In this document: one piece after another, positions 36,490-45,112 of the stretch
Layout: the number at the start of each line of letters is the position of its first letter
Numbering within the stretch: the stretch's first letter is position 1
Source: Dyadobacter pollutisoli
GTDB lineage: Bacteria; Bacteroidota; Bacteroidia; Cytophagales; Spirosomataceae
DNA: 64,000 nucleotides
Direction: 5' to 3'
Assembly (NCBI RefSeq): GCF_026625565.1
Contig: NZ_CP112998.1
Coordinates: 3,164,501-3,228,500 of the forward strand
The notes under the pieces: model-generated
Databases searched by the model: none
Seen by the model: the letters and a program-made list of their open reading frames with translations, nothing else
Told to the model about the DNA's origin: nothing
Position numbers and translations under genes: made by a program

Positions 36490-36606
36490 AATTTCTTCTT
36501 TTTCAGTAATCCAATTTGCAAAAATCGCCTGGTAAATCAAATAGGTTTTAGGAGTGAGGTAGTGTGTTAGTCTCATGAAAAACAAGATGCCTCCTGGCCC
36601 AAGAAT

Positions 36607-37260
36607 TTAGCTTGCATATCCCAAATCTCTAAGCTGCTGAATTTGCTCCGTCAATTGAATGGTTTTGCCTTCCAAATTCAGTAAATACACATGATCGCAA
36701 ATGGCTAACACATCCCGGTAATAATGGTCTGTAATGAGGATACCCTTTATCTTCTTTAATTCCGCAAGCCAGACCCTCAATGTTTCAATATGCAGAGGCA
36801 TTAAATTCGAGAAAGGTTCATCCAAGATAATGAAGGATGCAGGACAAGCTATTACCGCTATGGTTTCGACTAAACGCTGCTGACCACCCGACAGCTGGTT
36901 TGAACGATAAGGTAGCAACTGCTCTATTTCCGGGAAATGGCAGATCGCTTCATCCACCGGAGATTGGTAAAGCTTTAAAACTTCCTCTACTTTTAAATGA
37001 CCAGGAATAAATGACTTCTGAGGCAGATAGGCCATTAAATTCTTGTGCTGATATCCCTTCCTGATAAATTCGCCATCAATTCTAACAGAGCTGTTCTGTG
37101 CTGATCGGATACCATATATCACTTCAAACAAACTTGACTTGCCACTTCCATTCCTTCCAAGCAAGCCTGTTACTTCGCCCGCTTCAATCTTTAAATACAC
37201 ATTTTGCAGAATTTTACGATGCTTGTATTCGAGTAGTACACCATCTACTTCCAGCCTCAT
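36607..37260 (-). CDS. ABC transporter ATP-binding protein with compact membrane partner
   Basis: ~217-aa nucleotide-binding domain: Walker A GLLGRNGSGKSS, Q-loop MAYLPQKS, signature LSGGQQR, Walker B FIILDEPFS, and switch His in LITDHYYRD. The start at 37260 gives an ATGA overlap with the upstream membrane gene stop at 37257-37259, so I prefer it to the ATG at 37290. The N-terminal and helical parts resemble LptB-like ATPases. No normal-size permease accompanies it; see the 106-aa gene upstream. Confidence 0.85.
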   Translation of the reverse strand: MRLEVDGVLLEYKHRKILQNVYLKIEAGEVTGLLGRNGSGKSSLFEVIYGIRSAQNSSVRIDGEFIRKGYQHKNLMAYLPQKSFIPGHLKVEEVLKLYQSPVDEAICHFPEIEQLLPYRSNQLSGGQQRLVETIAVIACPASFIILDEPFSNLMPLHIETLRVWLAELKKIKGILITDHYYRDVLAICDHVYLLNLEGKTIQLTEQIQQLRDLGYAS

Positions 37261-37577
37261 CCGACGATCAGGCTTACTATTATGATCCATAAGGCAAAAA
37301 GTAAAAGATCCAGCAGGTATGTGATAAAAGCAAGTCGCATTTCAGAGAGCCCGAAATGGTGGTAAAAAACAAAACCCTTTTGATTAAAAGATCGAAAAAG
37401 ATACCAGATCAGCAATTGGCAAAAGGTGCGTAGCCATACAAAGGCAGTAACAAAAGCAGGAAATTGATCCGATATTAAGGTTGGAAACCGGGCTATTGAC
37501 CACATGAGTAGAGAGGTCCCCCAGGTTATAGGCCAGAGTTGTCTGTACAAAGTCAATAAAACCTGAAACCGTCGCAT
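37257..37577 (-). CDS. 106-aa membrane protein coupled to an ABC ATPase
   Basis: Hydrophobic protein with about three helices (near residues 14-30, 38-62 and 82-104). It is not a standard ABC permease by size and no family was recognised. Its stop overlaps the ATPase start (ATGA), so the two are translated together. It might be a half-size membrane partner working as an oligomer, or a remnant of a larger permease. Confidence 0.6.
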   Translation of the reverse strand: MRRFQVLLTLYRQLWPITWGTSLLMWSIARFPTLISDQFPAFVTAFVWLRTFCQLLIWYLFRSFNQKGFVFYHHFGLSEMRLAFITYLLDLLLFALWIIIVSLIVG

Positions 37578-37766
37578 TTTTCTGTTTTGGGAAGATAACT
37601 GACTTTTTTACGATCATAAAAAAATTAACAAGTTTTAACGCAGGACGATTTTTGTCCCGGTTTTTAGCCCAATATTTCGCCAGTTGGCAGACAAAATTCT
37701 GCCGTTGGTGATTTTATTTCTTCGTGATCGGTGCCGGTTATTCCTTTGGGAGAAAACAAAAAATAT

Positions 37767-38687
37767 ATGGACCAGCCGATCATTGAAACCAACCATCTGA
37801 ATTTCAGCTTTAAACCGGGGGAGAACATTCTGGCAGACGTAAACCTGAGCGCTCCCAAAGGAAGCATTTACGGATTTCTCGGCCCGAATGGCGCAGGAAA
37901 AACCACCACGCTCAGGCTCATCCTCGGCCTGCTACGCGAGGAAAACGCCCACATTAAATTATTCGGCAACGAACTCCGCGACGACCGCATTGGCATGCTT
38001 AAAAAAATCGGGTCGCTGATTGAACAGCCTTCCCTTTATATGCATCTGACGGGCCGGGAGAACTTGGAAGTATTTCGGCTTTCATACGGTTGTCCGAAAG
38101 AACGGATCAATGAAGTGCTGGCGATCGTAGGCCTGTCCGACGCGGCGGGTAAAAAAGCCAAGGCCTACTCACTCGGAATGAAACAGCGGCTCGCCATTGC
38201 AATCGCATTGCTGCATAATCCCGAACTGCTTATCCTGGACGAACCTACCAATGGGCTGGACCCGACGGGCATTATAGAGATCAGGGACTTGATCCGAAAA
38301 CTAAACCAGCAGGAAGGAAAAACGATTCTCATATCCAGCCATTTGCTCGCAGAAGTTGAAAAGATCGCCACGCATGTAGGGATCATCGATCATGGTAAGC
38401 TGCTTTTTCAAGGCACATTAAATGCATTGCAGGTACTCAAAACGATCCACACCTGCGCCGAAGTGAAAGTCGATGATACGGCGCGGGCTCTTGACCTTTT
38501 GAAACACGAAAATGCTGCGACTCTCGAAGCCGACGACACGATCCGGTTTGGCTATATCAGCGAAATGCAGGTCGCGACCATCAATGAAATGCTGGTGCGC
38601 GCAGGCATCCGGGTATACCGCATTGGTGTGATGAAAAATGACCTGGAAGACCTCTTTTTACAAATCCTTTCTGAAAAACAGCTATGA
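37767..38687 (+). CDS. ABC-2 type transporter ATP-binding protein (left arm)
   Basis: ~306-aa ATPase of the bacitracin/lantibiotic-immunity type. Walker A GPNGAGKTTT, signature YSLGMKQR, Walker B LLILDEPTNGLDP and SSHLLAEVEK are all present, with a ~90-aa C-terminal extension (ending FLQILSEKQL). ATG 37767 is preferred to 37731 because MDQPIIETNHL aligns with the paralog. It overlaps the permease gene by 4 bp. The likely role is export of, or self-protection from, peptides or lipids (inference). Confidence 0.92.
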   Translation: MDQPIIETNHLNFSFKPGENILADVNLSAPKGSIYGFLGPNGAGKTTTLRLILGLLREENAHIKLFGNELRDDRIGMLKKIGSLIEQPSLYMHLTGRENLEVFRLSYGCPKERINEVLAIVGLSDAAGKKAKAYSLGMKQRLAIAIALLHNPELLILDEPTNGLDPTGIIEIRDLIRKLNQQEGKTILISSHLLAEVEKIATHVGIIDHGKLLFQGTLNALQVLKTIHTCAEVKVDDTARALDLLKHENAATLEADDTIRFGYISEMQVATINEMLVRAGIRVYRIGVMKNDLEDLFLQILSEKQL

Positions 38688-39460
38688 AAACCTCATTCAT
38701 TTCCAATACCCGTGCAGAGTTCCTGAAAAGCAAAAGATCCTTTGCCTACTGGCTCACATTGGGTGCAGCCATCTTCATTCCAGCCATCAACTTCCTGATC
38801 CTAACCCAAAGGCCAGACATGATGCTCCCCAAATTTCAGGCCGATGGCTGGGTCACCTTTTTCAGGTTTTGCTGGAAAAATGTGGCGGCTGTGATCCTGC
38901 CGATGTACATCATCCTGATTTCCAACCTGCTGGTGCAGATCGAATACCGGAACAATACCTGGAAACAGGTTTATACTACACCCAGAAGTTTTGCTGATAT
39001 CTTCTTCTCCAAATATGTTGTGATCCAAGCACTTATTATCCTGTACATTCTTGTGTTCGATGTGTTTGTGATCCTTTCCGGTCTGGCCGTCAATCTGGCA
39101 AACCCTAGCTATCCATTCCTTTTTGATTCGATCCAATGGGACGCTCTTTTTGCCATTACCTACAAGATCTATCTGGGCGCGCAGGCCATCACAGTCATTC
39201 AATACTGGCTAAGCCTGCGGTTCCGTAATTTCGTCGTCCCGCTAGGCATAGGGATCGGCCTTTGGATCACCGGTATTGTGTTAATGGATTGGGAACACAT
39301 TGACTATTACCCTTATATCTATTCCACCTTCCTGTTTTTTCTCGATCCGGCAAAGGAACCGGAGCGGCTACAAACAGTGATGATCAGTGCGGCGGTTGCG
39401 TTTCCGATTGTGCTTGTACTTGGTTTTCTGGATATTAATAGGTTGAAAGAGCGAGGGTAG
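38684..39460 (+). CDS. ABC-2 type permease, lantibiotic-immunity type (left arm)
   Basis: 258-aa membrane protein with about six helices. The N-terminal RAEFLKSKRSFAYWLTLG and central EYRNNTWKQVYTTPRS match the MutG/NisG-like permease pattern, as in the mirror paralog at 41584. The start overlaps the ATPase stop by 4 bp. It ends 122 bp before the AT-rich island. Confidence 0.88.
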   Translation: MKTSFISNTRAEFLKSKRSFAYWLTLGAAIFIPAINFLILTQRPDMMLPKFQADGWVTFFRFCWKNVAAVILPMYIILISNLLVQIEYRNNTWKQVYTTPRSFADIFFSKYVVIQALIILYILVFDVFVILSGLAVNLANPSYPFLFDSIQWDALFAITYKIYLGAQAITVIQYWLSLRFRNFVVPLGIGIGLWITGIVLMDWEHIDYYPYIYSTFLFFLDPAKEPERLQTVMISAAVAFPIVLVLGFLDINRLKERG

Positions 39461-39582
39461 CTTGCCAATTTGAAATTTTGTATCTTGGGAAAATTCTAGC
39501 GCTTACAGCATATCCTGGTGGTAGAATTATTTCAGGAGCAGCAACAATTGTATCAAGCAACAAAATCAAACACTATAATTAA

Positions 39583-39936
39583 ATGAAAAAGTTAATTTTT
39601 ATATCATACGACTTCGGAATGAAGGGCGACTATGATGGACTATATAAATGGTTAGATGAAAATAATGCAGAAGAGCGTGGATATGGGATAGGTATCATTA
39701 AAGAATATTCATACGATAATCAATCCATTAAAACTGACAATGACTTTTGGGAGTTTGTAAGGAATGAATTAAAAGAAAGGGTCAAATTAGGCTCCAATGA
39801 TAGGATCTACATGATTTGGAATAGTTTAGAATCCAATAAAACAAAAGCCGCGTTTTTATTTGGACGAAGTAAGCAATCTCCATGGACAGGATATGCACAA
39901 AACAATCTGTTGCAAAATCTTGATTTGGATGTATAA
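39583..39936 (+). CDS. Small protein with possible SinR/Cas2-like ferredoxin fold, coupled to a PIN nuclease
   Basis: 117-aa AT-rich gene of no confidently recognised family. The opening strand-helix pattern KLIFISYDFGMKGDYDGLYK resembles the first strand and helix of SinR/VapD/Cas2-like ferredoxin-fold proteins (ISYD with a following DY-L). A helix (FWEFVRNELKERVKLGSND) and a strand RIYMIWNSL follow at the spacing expected for that fold. Its TAA overlaps the ATG of the PIN gene (TAATG), so the two are coupled, as in toxin-antitoxin pairs. The fold call is an inference; function unknown. Confidence 0.65.
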   Translation: MKKLIFISYDFGMKGDYDGLYKWLDENNAEERGYGIGIIKEYSYDNQSIKTDNDFWEFVRNELKERVKLGSNDRIYMIWNSLESNKTKAAFLFGRSKQSPWTGYAQNNLLQNLDLDV

Positions 39937-40355
39937 TGAAAATATTAATAGATACTTGTTTCTGGATTGCTTTATACAATCCAGAAAAGCACATTCAAAT
40001 TAATGATGACATTAATTTAATCACCGAATTCATTGAAAATCGGGAAATAATAATTCCATTTCCAAGCTTATACGAATTTTTAAATTCTAAATTTTCCCGA
40101 AAGAATGATGCGTTGCATTTTCAGAAACTATTAGCAAAACCTAATTATATAAAACTAGATGATAGTCCATATAAAGATGTTGCGTTAAATAATTTTTTTG
40201 AAAAAGCTATAAATGAATTTAATGATGTGAGTCTAGTCGATGAAATTATCAAAGAAGTTATCTCGACGCAACCACAAAGAATAGACTATTTAATATCCTT
40301 TGACGCAGGACTGAACAACTACGCAAGATCAATGGGGGTAAACGTATACAATTAA
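39936..40355 (+). CDS. PIN-domain ribonuclease-like protein
   Basis: 139-aa PIN-domain protein with a full set of acidic positions: D6 (ILIDTCFWIAL), E47 (PSLYEFLN), D102 (VSLVDEII) and D123 (LISFDAGLNNYA), followed by the usual C-terminal SMGVNVY. Such domains cut RNA in VapC-type toxins and in some defence systems. It is translationally coupled to the upstream 117-aa gene. Codon use is strongly AT-rich, unlike the neighbouring ABC genes, suggesting recent acquisition. It could also be a nuclease of unknown non-toxin role. Confidence 0.85.
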   Translation: MKILIDTCFWIALYNPEKHIQINDDINLITEFIENREIIIPFPSLYEFLNSKFSRKNDALHFQKLLAKPNYIKLDDSPYKDVALNNFFEKAINEFNDVSLVDEIIKEVISTQPQRIDYLISFDAGLNNYARSMGVNVYN

Positions 40356-40440
40356 TGTTTCTGCTGCCCTTTGCCAAAAAAAGGATCAGCTTTTAATTGA
40401 AGCTAAAGCCATCAAACCACCACACTAACCTACACAAGCT

Positions 40441-41296
40441 TTGAAAACCACCCTCTCTCACCTCCCCGACGACAAGCAGGAAGAATTAGAAACACTTACC
40501 AAAATCATTGTTGAAAAAGTACCAGCCGAAATGGTCATCCTTTTCGGTAGCCATGCGCGTGGCGATTGGGTTGAGGATTATCAGGAAAACACTGAGTATG
40601 TAAGTGACTATGACATTCTCGTCATTACCAAAGGCAGGAAATCAGCCAAAGACGGCGAAAAGTGGTGGGAGCTGAACAAGAAAATAAACAGTAATGATGA
40701 ACACACAAAAGTAACCATCATTCAACACAGTATTGGGTTTGTAAATGATAAGATCGAACGAAATCAATATTTTTTCGTCGATATTTTAAAAGAAGGAATA
40801 ATGCTTTTTGATTCGGAAAAATTCAAATTATCTGAGCCAAAAAATATGAATCCAGAAGAAAGACAAAAAAAAAGCAAAGGAGCAGTTTGAACCTTGGTTT
40901 GATTCTGCAAATAACTTTTTTAAAACTTTTGAATTCCAGTTTGAAAATAATTGGTTTAACGACTCCGCTTTTTTACTTCATCAAACAACAGAAAAATATT
41001 ATGTCACTATTCTTCTAGTCTTCACTGATTATAAGCCAAAAATTCACGACATAGAGAAATTAGGAAATCAAGTTGAAAAACTTCATTTCGCTTTTGGAAC
41101 GGTTTTCCCGAAAAATACGCAGGAGGAAAAGCGGCTGTTTGAACTCTTGAAAAGAGCATACGTTGATTCGAGATACGATATGAATTACAAAATTGAAAAA
41201 GACGAATTGGAATATCTGGGCGAGCGGGTAAAGTTGTTAAAAGTCCTGACGGAACGGATTTGTAATGAGCGGATTGCGCAGTTTACGCAAGAATGA
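40441..41296 (+). pseudogene. MNT nucleotidyltransferase-HEPN fusion, split by a frameshift at an A9 tract
   Basis: Starts at TTG 40441 (an in-frame stop at 40426 excludes a longer start). Residues ~30-75 hold the minimal nucleotidyltransferase motif: ILFGSHARGDW and DYD in SDYDILVITKG. The frame ends at 40890 after nine A residues (40865-40873). With eight, it would continue as EERQKKAKEQFEPWFDSANN through the HEPN-like helical domain (FLLHQTTEKYY, EEKRLFELLKRAYVDSRYD) to the stop at 41294-41296. The HEPN part has no start of its own. MNT-HEPN proteins act in toxin-antitoxin or stress modules. Confidence 0.85.
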
Positions 41297-41466
41297 AACG
41301 AAAACAGGGCGACTTGTACCAACCGATCCGTTTCGAATTTAAAGCTTAGTCCTCATTATCTTTCCTGCTCTCTTTCTCCTCCTCTTTTTTGAAAAATTTG
41401 TTTTGACAAGTGGGTCGAAATAAGGAAGTGATACTGAGCGAAGGCTGAGTTTTAGGGGAATTGCTT

Positions 41467-41503
41467 TGACCATTGACGATTTGTCAACGGACTTCAATGG
41501 TCA
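41467..41503. terminator. Nested inverted repeat between the MNT-HEPN gene and the right-arm ABC genes
   Basis: Perfect 10-bp arms TGACCATTGA (41467-41476) and TCAATGGTCA (41494-41503), with an inner TTGAC/GTCAA pair sharing the left arm, so two alternative hairpins are possible. It lies in the 287-bp convergent gap; no T-run follows on either strand. It may serve both convergent transcripts. Confidence 0.4.
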
Positions 41504-41583
41504 TTGGTCGGCAAAACAATTCAGAAGGCCCTCAGGATTCAAGCCCAGTATCGTTGTCTTTAATATAACCACCACAATTCAAT

Positions 41584-42354
41584 CTACACATTGTTTCTCC
41601 GTCCCAGAGCCCAAATGCTCAGCAAGGCACCGAGCACATATAGCGAAAAGCTCTTGCTCAAAATAGAATAGTCCCATTTCTGCACTTCCAGCGTATTATT
41701 CAGAAAAACAAAAGGCCACAGGTAGGGAGAAAAATGACTGATGTGAAAGCTTCTTGCGATTGCGCCAGCCAGTGTTGCGAAAAGGCCAAAACCGGCCGGA
41801 ACAATAAAGCTTTCGTACCACAGACTGATCAATAGTTGGATTACTGTCATCCCAAGGCCGCAGACCAACATCCACAAGCAAGCCTGTGCCGTGAATGCGG
41901 GCATAGCAAAATCCTGAAAACCGTAAGCAGGTTTCAACACGCCCATCAGCTGTCCGGCGCCTAACCCAAACACAAGCAATACTATGTGACTGAGGGCAAT
42001 AAAAGCCGTCAATACAAGCAGCTTGCTCAGATAAATGCTGCTTTTCCGAACAGGCAGGCTGTAAATGTAGCCCCAAGCCCTATTGTGATGTTCGATGGCC
42101 GCGTAAAGCGCAGAAAGCAGGGAAACGTAAATCGGAAAAATGAACAGCGACCAACCTGCCAGAATATGCTCCGAAAAATTGATCCAAGGATTAATTCCGG
42201 GGCTGTAAAACTTTTCTCCGTCGGCATAGCCAGCTACAAATGCTACGGCCACCACAAAAGCGGGCGCAAACACGGCCAGCCAGACCATGAAGGTTCTTTT
42301 TACTTTTAGCCTTTCCATGGCAAGGCTTGAAATCAAATGTGCAGCAGCATTCAT
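41584..42354 (-). CDS. ABC-2 type permease, lantibiotic-immunity type (right arm)
   Basis: 256-aa membrane protein, about six helices, paralog of the permease at 38684 (compare SSLAMERLKVKRTFMVWLAV and IEHHNRAWGYIYSLPVRKS with the equivalents there). The start overlaps the ATPase stop by 4 bp. It points towards its left-arm paralog, giving a mirror arrangement. Confidence 0.87.
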   Translation of the reverse strand: MNAAAHLISSLAMERLKVKRTFMVWLAVFAPAFVVAVAFVAGYADGEKFYSPGINPWINFSEHILAGWSLFIFPIYVSLLSALYAAIEHHNRAWGYIYSLPVRKSSIYLSKLLVLTAFIALSHIVLLVFGLGAGQLMGVLKPAYGFQDFAMPAFTAQACLWMLVCGLGMTVIQLLISLWYESFIVPAGFGLFATLAGAIARSFHISHFSPYLWPFVFLNNTLEVQKWDYSILSKSFSLYVLGALLSIWALGRRNNV

Positions 42355-43076
42355 ATCCGATCGTTGGTAAGGTTCAGAAATATTTCTTCCAATGTTGCTC
42401 CGGCTGTAAAGTCCGCATGAAGCTGAGCCATAGGCCCCTGGAAGAGTAGGTTCCCGTGATTCAGAATGCCCACATGCGTGACGAGCTTTTCCATTTCATC
42501 CAATAAATGACTTGAAATAAAGATCGTTTTACCATGCACTTCGCTCAGCTCGGCCAGCATCCGTCGCATTTCCCTGATCCCGGCCGGGTCGAGACCGTTG
42601 GTTGGTTCGTCCAAAATCAACAGGTCGGGATCACCCAGTAATGCCAATGCAATACCTAGCCGCTGCCGCATACCCAGCGAGTAAGTTCTCACACGTCTTT
42701 TCGCCTCTCCGGCAAGCCCTACCATTTCAAGTACGCAGCCTGTTTGTTCACGCTCAACCCGCCGGGCCAGCCTTCCGATTTCCATATTTTCCCCTCCCGA
42801 CAAATGCGGATAAAGCACCGGAGCTTCGATCAGCGCACCGATCTTTTGCAGGATCGGCAGTCGGTGCTCGTGCAATTGCTGTCCGAATATTTGAATGCAT
42901 GGCTTTTGTGTTTGGATCAATCCTAGCAGCAGGCGGATGGTGGTTGTTTTGCCGGAGCCATTGGGGCCAAGAAAACCGAAGATACTTCCGGCAGGTACCC
43001 GCAGGCTAAGGTTGTCGACGATCAACTGCCCGCGGCGGGAGTAGCTCAGTTGATTGGTTTGGATTGCGTAGGTCAT
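42351..43076 (-). CDS. ABC-2 type transporter ATP-binding protein (right arm)
   Basis: ~241-aa ATPase: Walker A GPNGSGKTTT, signature YSLGMRQR, Walker B LLILDEPTNGLDP, SSHLLDEMEK. It lacks the ~65-aa C-terminal extension of its left-arm paralog. ATG 43076 (MTYAIQTNQLSYSRRG) is preferred to 43121 from alignment with that paralog. It is divergent from the right-arm kinase gene (201 bp gap), which presumably controls it. Confidence 0.92.
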   Translation of the reverse strand: MTYAIQTNQLSYSRRGQLIVDNLSLRVPAGSIFGFLGPNGSGKTTTIRLLLGLIQTQKPCIQIFGQQLHEHRLPILQKIGALIEAPVLYPHLSGGENMEIGRLARRVEREQTGCVLEMVGLAGEAKRRVRTYSLGMRQRLGIALALLGDPDLLILDEPTNGLDPAGIREMRRMLAELSEVHGKTIFISSHLLDEMEKLVTHVGILNHGNLLFQGPMAQLHADFTAGATLEEIFLNLTNDRI

Positions 43077-43277
43077 CAGATTTGATTTTTCACCAAAACA
43101 AATCCATGCCTTTGATTTCAAAAACGAAAAACGCCAGACACGATTCCAAATGCATTCGACACAGAATGCAGCACGATTCGCAATTTGAAGGTTTCAAAAA
43201 TGGCGTCTGGCTATCCGAAATGCCAGTCTGGGGGCCGGATAAGAAAATGGAATGCTTATTCAGTAATTTTACCAATT

Positions 43278-44315
43278 ATGCAAAACCGGTTTCAACAGCT
43301 TTTTTACAAACCCCTGCCCTATTACCTCCCTGCGCTGTTTCATTGCATGGTTTGGTTGGTTTATCTGCTGTTTGCGATTTATATCAATAATTATCAGGGA
43401 GTTAACTTTTTAATTGGCCACCCGAGCATTCATATCATCGCGGAAATGATCGTCTTCTACGCCAATTATCGCTACTTTATTCCTACCCTGCTGGCGAAGA
43501 TGAAAGTCCCCCGGTTCCTGCTGCTCAATGTTGCCACTATACTGGGCCTGGTGCTTCTCTTTATTCCCGCCTACCATGCATTGCGAAATTGGTATCTTGG
43601 CCCCGACGCCGCTCCATTTCCATTACCCTACCAGGAACAGTTTGTTTTGAGGTCATTCGAATTGTTAATGTTCGCAGGATTTGCTTGCATCGCGCGGTTT
43701 TCCATCGACTGGTTTTCCTTTCAGCAAAAAACAAAGGAGCTTGAAAATACGCATCTAAAAACCGAGCTGGCTTTCCTGCGTTCTCAGCTGAATCCACATT
43801 TCCTGTTCAATACATTGAATGCGCTTTATGGATTGGCCATCAAGCAATCCGCGGAAACTTCGTCGGGGATCATGCAGCTTTCGCAGCTGATGCGATATGT
43901 ACTTTATGAAACAAATGAAGACCGGGTAAACCTCGCGAAAGAAGTGGAAATGATCGAACATTTTCTCGCATTACAAAGGCTGCGACTGCCGCTGGATTTT
44001 CCATTGAATTTTGAAGTAAAAGGAGACGTTGAGAAAATCTTCCTGGAACCATTGCTATTAATGCCCATTATCGAAAACGTATTTAAACACGGGGCCGGAT
44101 TCGCTTCCATTTCACTTTTGGCGACGGGAAATAATATCACATTGCAAACCAGTAATGGAATTGGAACAAAACCAATGGTCGCAACGGGCGGGATCGGGCT
44201 GGCTAATCTGGAACGCCGCCTTATCCATTTGTATCCAAACCGCTATCAGTTGTATTTTCACCAAACCGACGAAAGCTTTCAAACCACGCTTTCATTGACT
44301 TTTGATTTGCAATGA
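43278..44315 (+). CDS. LytS/YehU-type sensor histidine kinase (right arm)
   Basis: ~345-aa membrane kinase, the same size as its paralog at 34974. ATG 43278 (MQNRFQQLFYKPLPYYLPAL) is preferred because the 31 upstream residues from 43185 show no family similarity. Four helices are followed by the His-box RSQLNPHFLFNTLNAL and the N box LLMPIIENVFKHGAG. The stop overlaps the regulator start by 4 bp. Confidence 0.92.
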   Translation: MQNRFQQLFYKPLPYYLPALFHCMVWLVYLLFAIYINNYQGVNFLIGHPSIHIIAEMIVFYANYRYFIPTLLAKMKVPRFLLLNVATILGLVLLFIPAYHALRNWYLGPDAAPFPLPYQEQFVLRSFELLMFAGFACIARFSIDWFSFQQKTKELENTHLKTELAFLRSQLNPHFLFNTLNALYGLAIKQSAETSSGIMQLSQLMRYVLYETNEDRVNLAKEVEMIEHFLALQRLRLPLDFPLNFEVKGDVEKIFLEPLLLMPIIENVFKHGAGFASISLLATGNNITLQTSNGIGTKPMVATGGIGLANLERRLIHLYPNRYQLYFHQTDESFQTTLSLTFDLQ

Positions 44316-45022
44316 CGAAAATCCAATGCCTCGTAGTAGACGATGAAAGGCTGGCCCTGGAAGTAATGGAGGCTAATATTGAGCGGGTACCGTTCCTGCA
44401 TCTCGCGCAGCTGTGCGCAACACCCATGCAGGCGCTGGATTTTTTATCGCGAAACTCAGTCGATGTACTTTTTCTTGACATTGAAATGCCTGGGCTAAAT
44501 GGATTGCAGTTTCTTCAGACATTGAAAAACCCGCCACTTGTGATCCTGACGACGGCCTACCCGCAATTTGCCGTTGATGCTTTCGAACTGAATGTGGTGG
44601 ATTATCTCCTCAAACCCATTCCATTCAACCGATTTCTGGCGGCAGTACAAAAAGTACAGGCGCAATGGTCTGAAACAAGGCTTCGGAAGGACGGCCCGAA
44701 CGAAGCAAAACCGCTCGACGGGCATATTTTTATTAAATCGGGCAGCAAAACGGTACGCATCGATTTACAGGAAATCCTGTTTATTGAGGGTAAGAAAGAG
44801 TACATCATGATCCATACCCGCCAGAGCCAGATCACAACGCAAGCTTCGCTAAGCAGCCTGATGGAAAAACTGCCGGCCAACCAGTTTGTAAGGATACACC
44901 GGTCATTTATCATTGCTTTGGCAAAAATAGAGAGCATTGAGCGAAACCGCGTCCTGATCGACAAGACCGAGATTCCGATCGGAGAATTTTATCGGGAAGA
45001 TCTGCTTAAAAGGATTTCCTGA
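44312..45022 (+). CDS. LytTR-family response regulator (right arm)
   Basis: 236-aa regulator: receiver domain with the Asp in LFLDIEMPGLNG and Lys in VDYLLKPIPF, then a LytTR DNA-binding domain (FIKSGSKTVRIDLQEILFIE; FVRIHRSFIIAL). It shares several identical stretches with the left-arm paralog, e.g. NPPLVILTTAYPQFA. Probably activates the divergent ABC pair in response to a signal sensed by the coupled kinase. Confidence 0.94.
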   Translation: MTKIQCLVVDDERLALEVMEANIERVPFLHLAQLCATPMQALDFLSRNSVDVLFLDIEMPGLNGLQFLQTLKNPPLVILTTAYPQFAVDAFELNVVDYLLKPIPFNRFLAAVQKVQAQWSETRLRKDGPNEAKPLDGHIFIKSGSKTVRIDLQEILFIEGKKEYIMIHTRQSQITTQASLSSLMEKLPANQFVRIHRSFIIALAKIESIERNRVLIDKTEIPIGEFYREDLLKRIS

Positions 45023-45051
45023 ACTATTACCGTCTAGCCTTTCCACCTGAC

Positions 45052-45092
45052 CGCGAGCGTACAAATACTGTCCGTTCGCGAACAAGTTTTTT
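45052..45092 (+). terminator. Terminator-like hairpin after the right-arm regulator
   Basis: Arms CGCGAGCG (45052-45059) and CGTTCGCG (45073-45080) pair at 7 of 8 positions plus a G-T wobble, and a run of six T follows at 45087-45092. It separates the LytTR operon from padR. Confidence 0.45.
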
Positions 45093-45112
45093 GATCCGAA
45101 GAATATAAAAAC

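Noticed and set aside
39583..39936. 117-aa protein as a true Cas2 (CRISPR adaptation)
   Set aside because: No cas1, no other cas gene and no repeat array are in the window, and similarity is limited to a short fold pattern.
41297..41583. A gene in the convergent gap after MNT-HEPN
   Set aside because: Short frames without domains; the only clear structure is the inverted repeat at 41467-41503.
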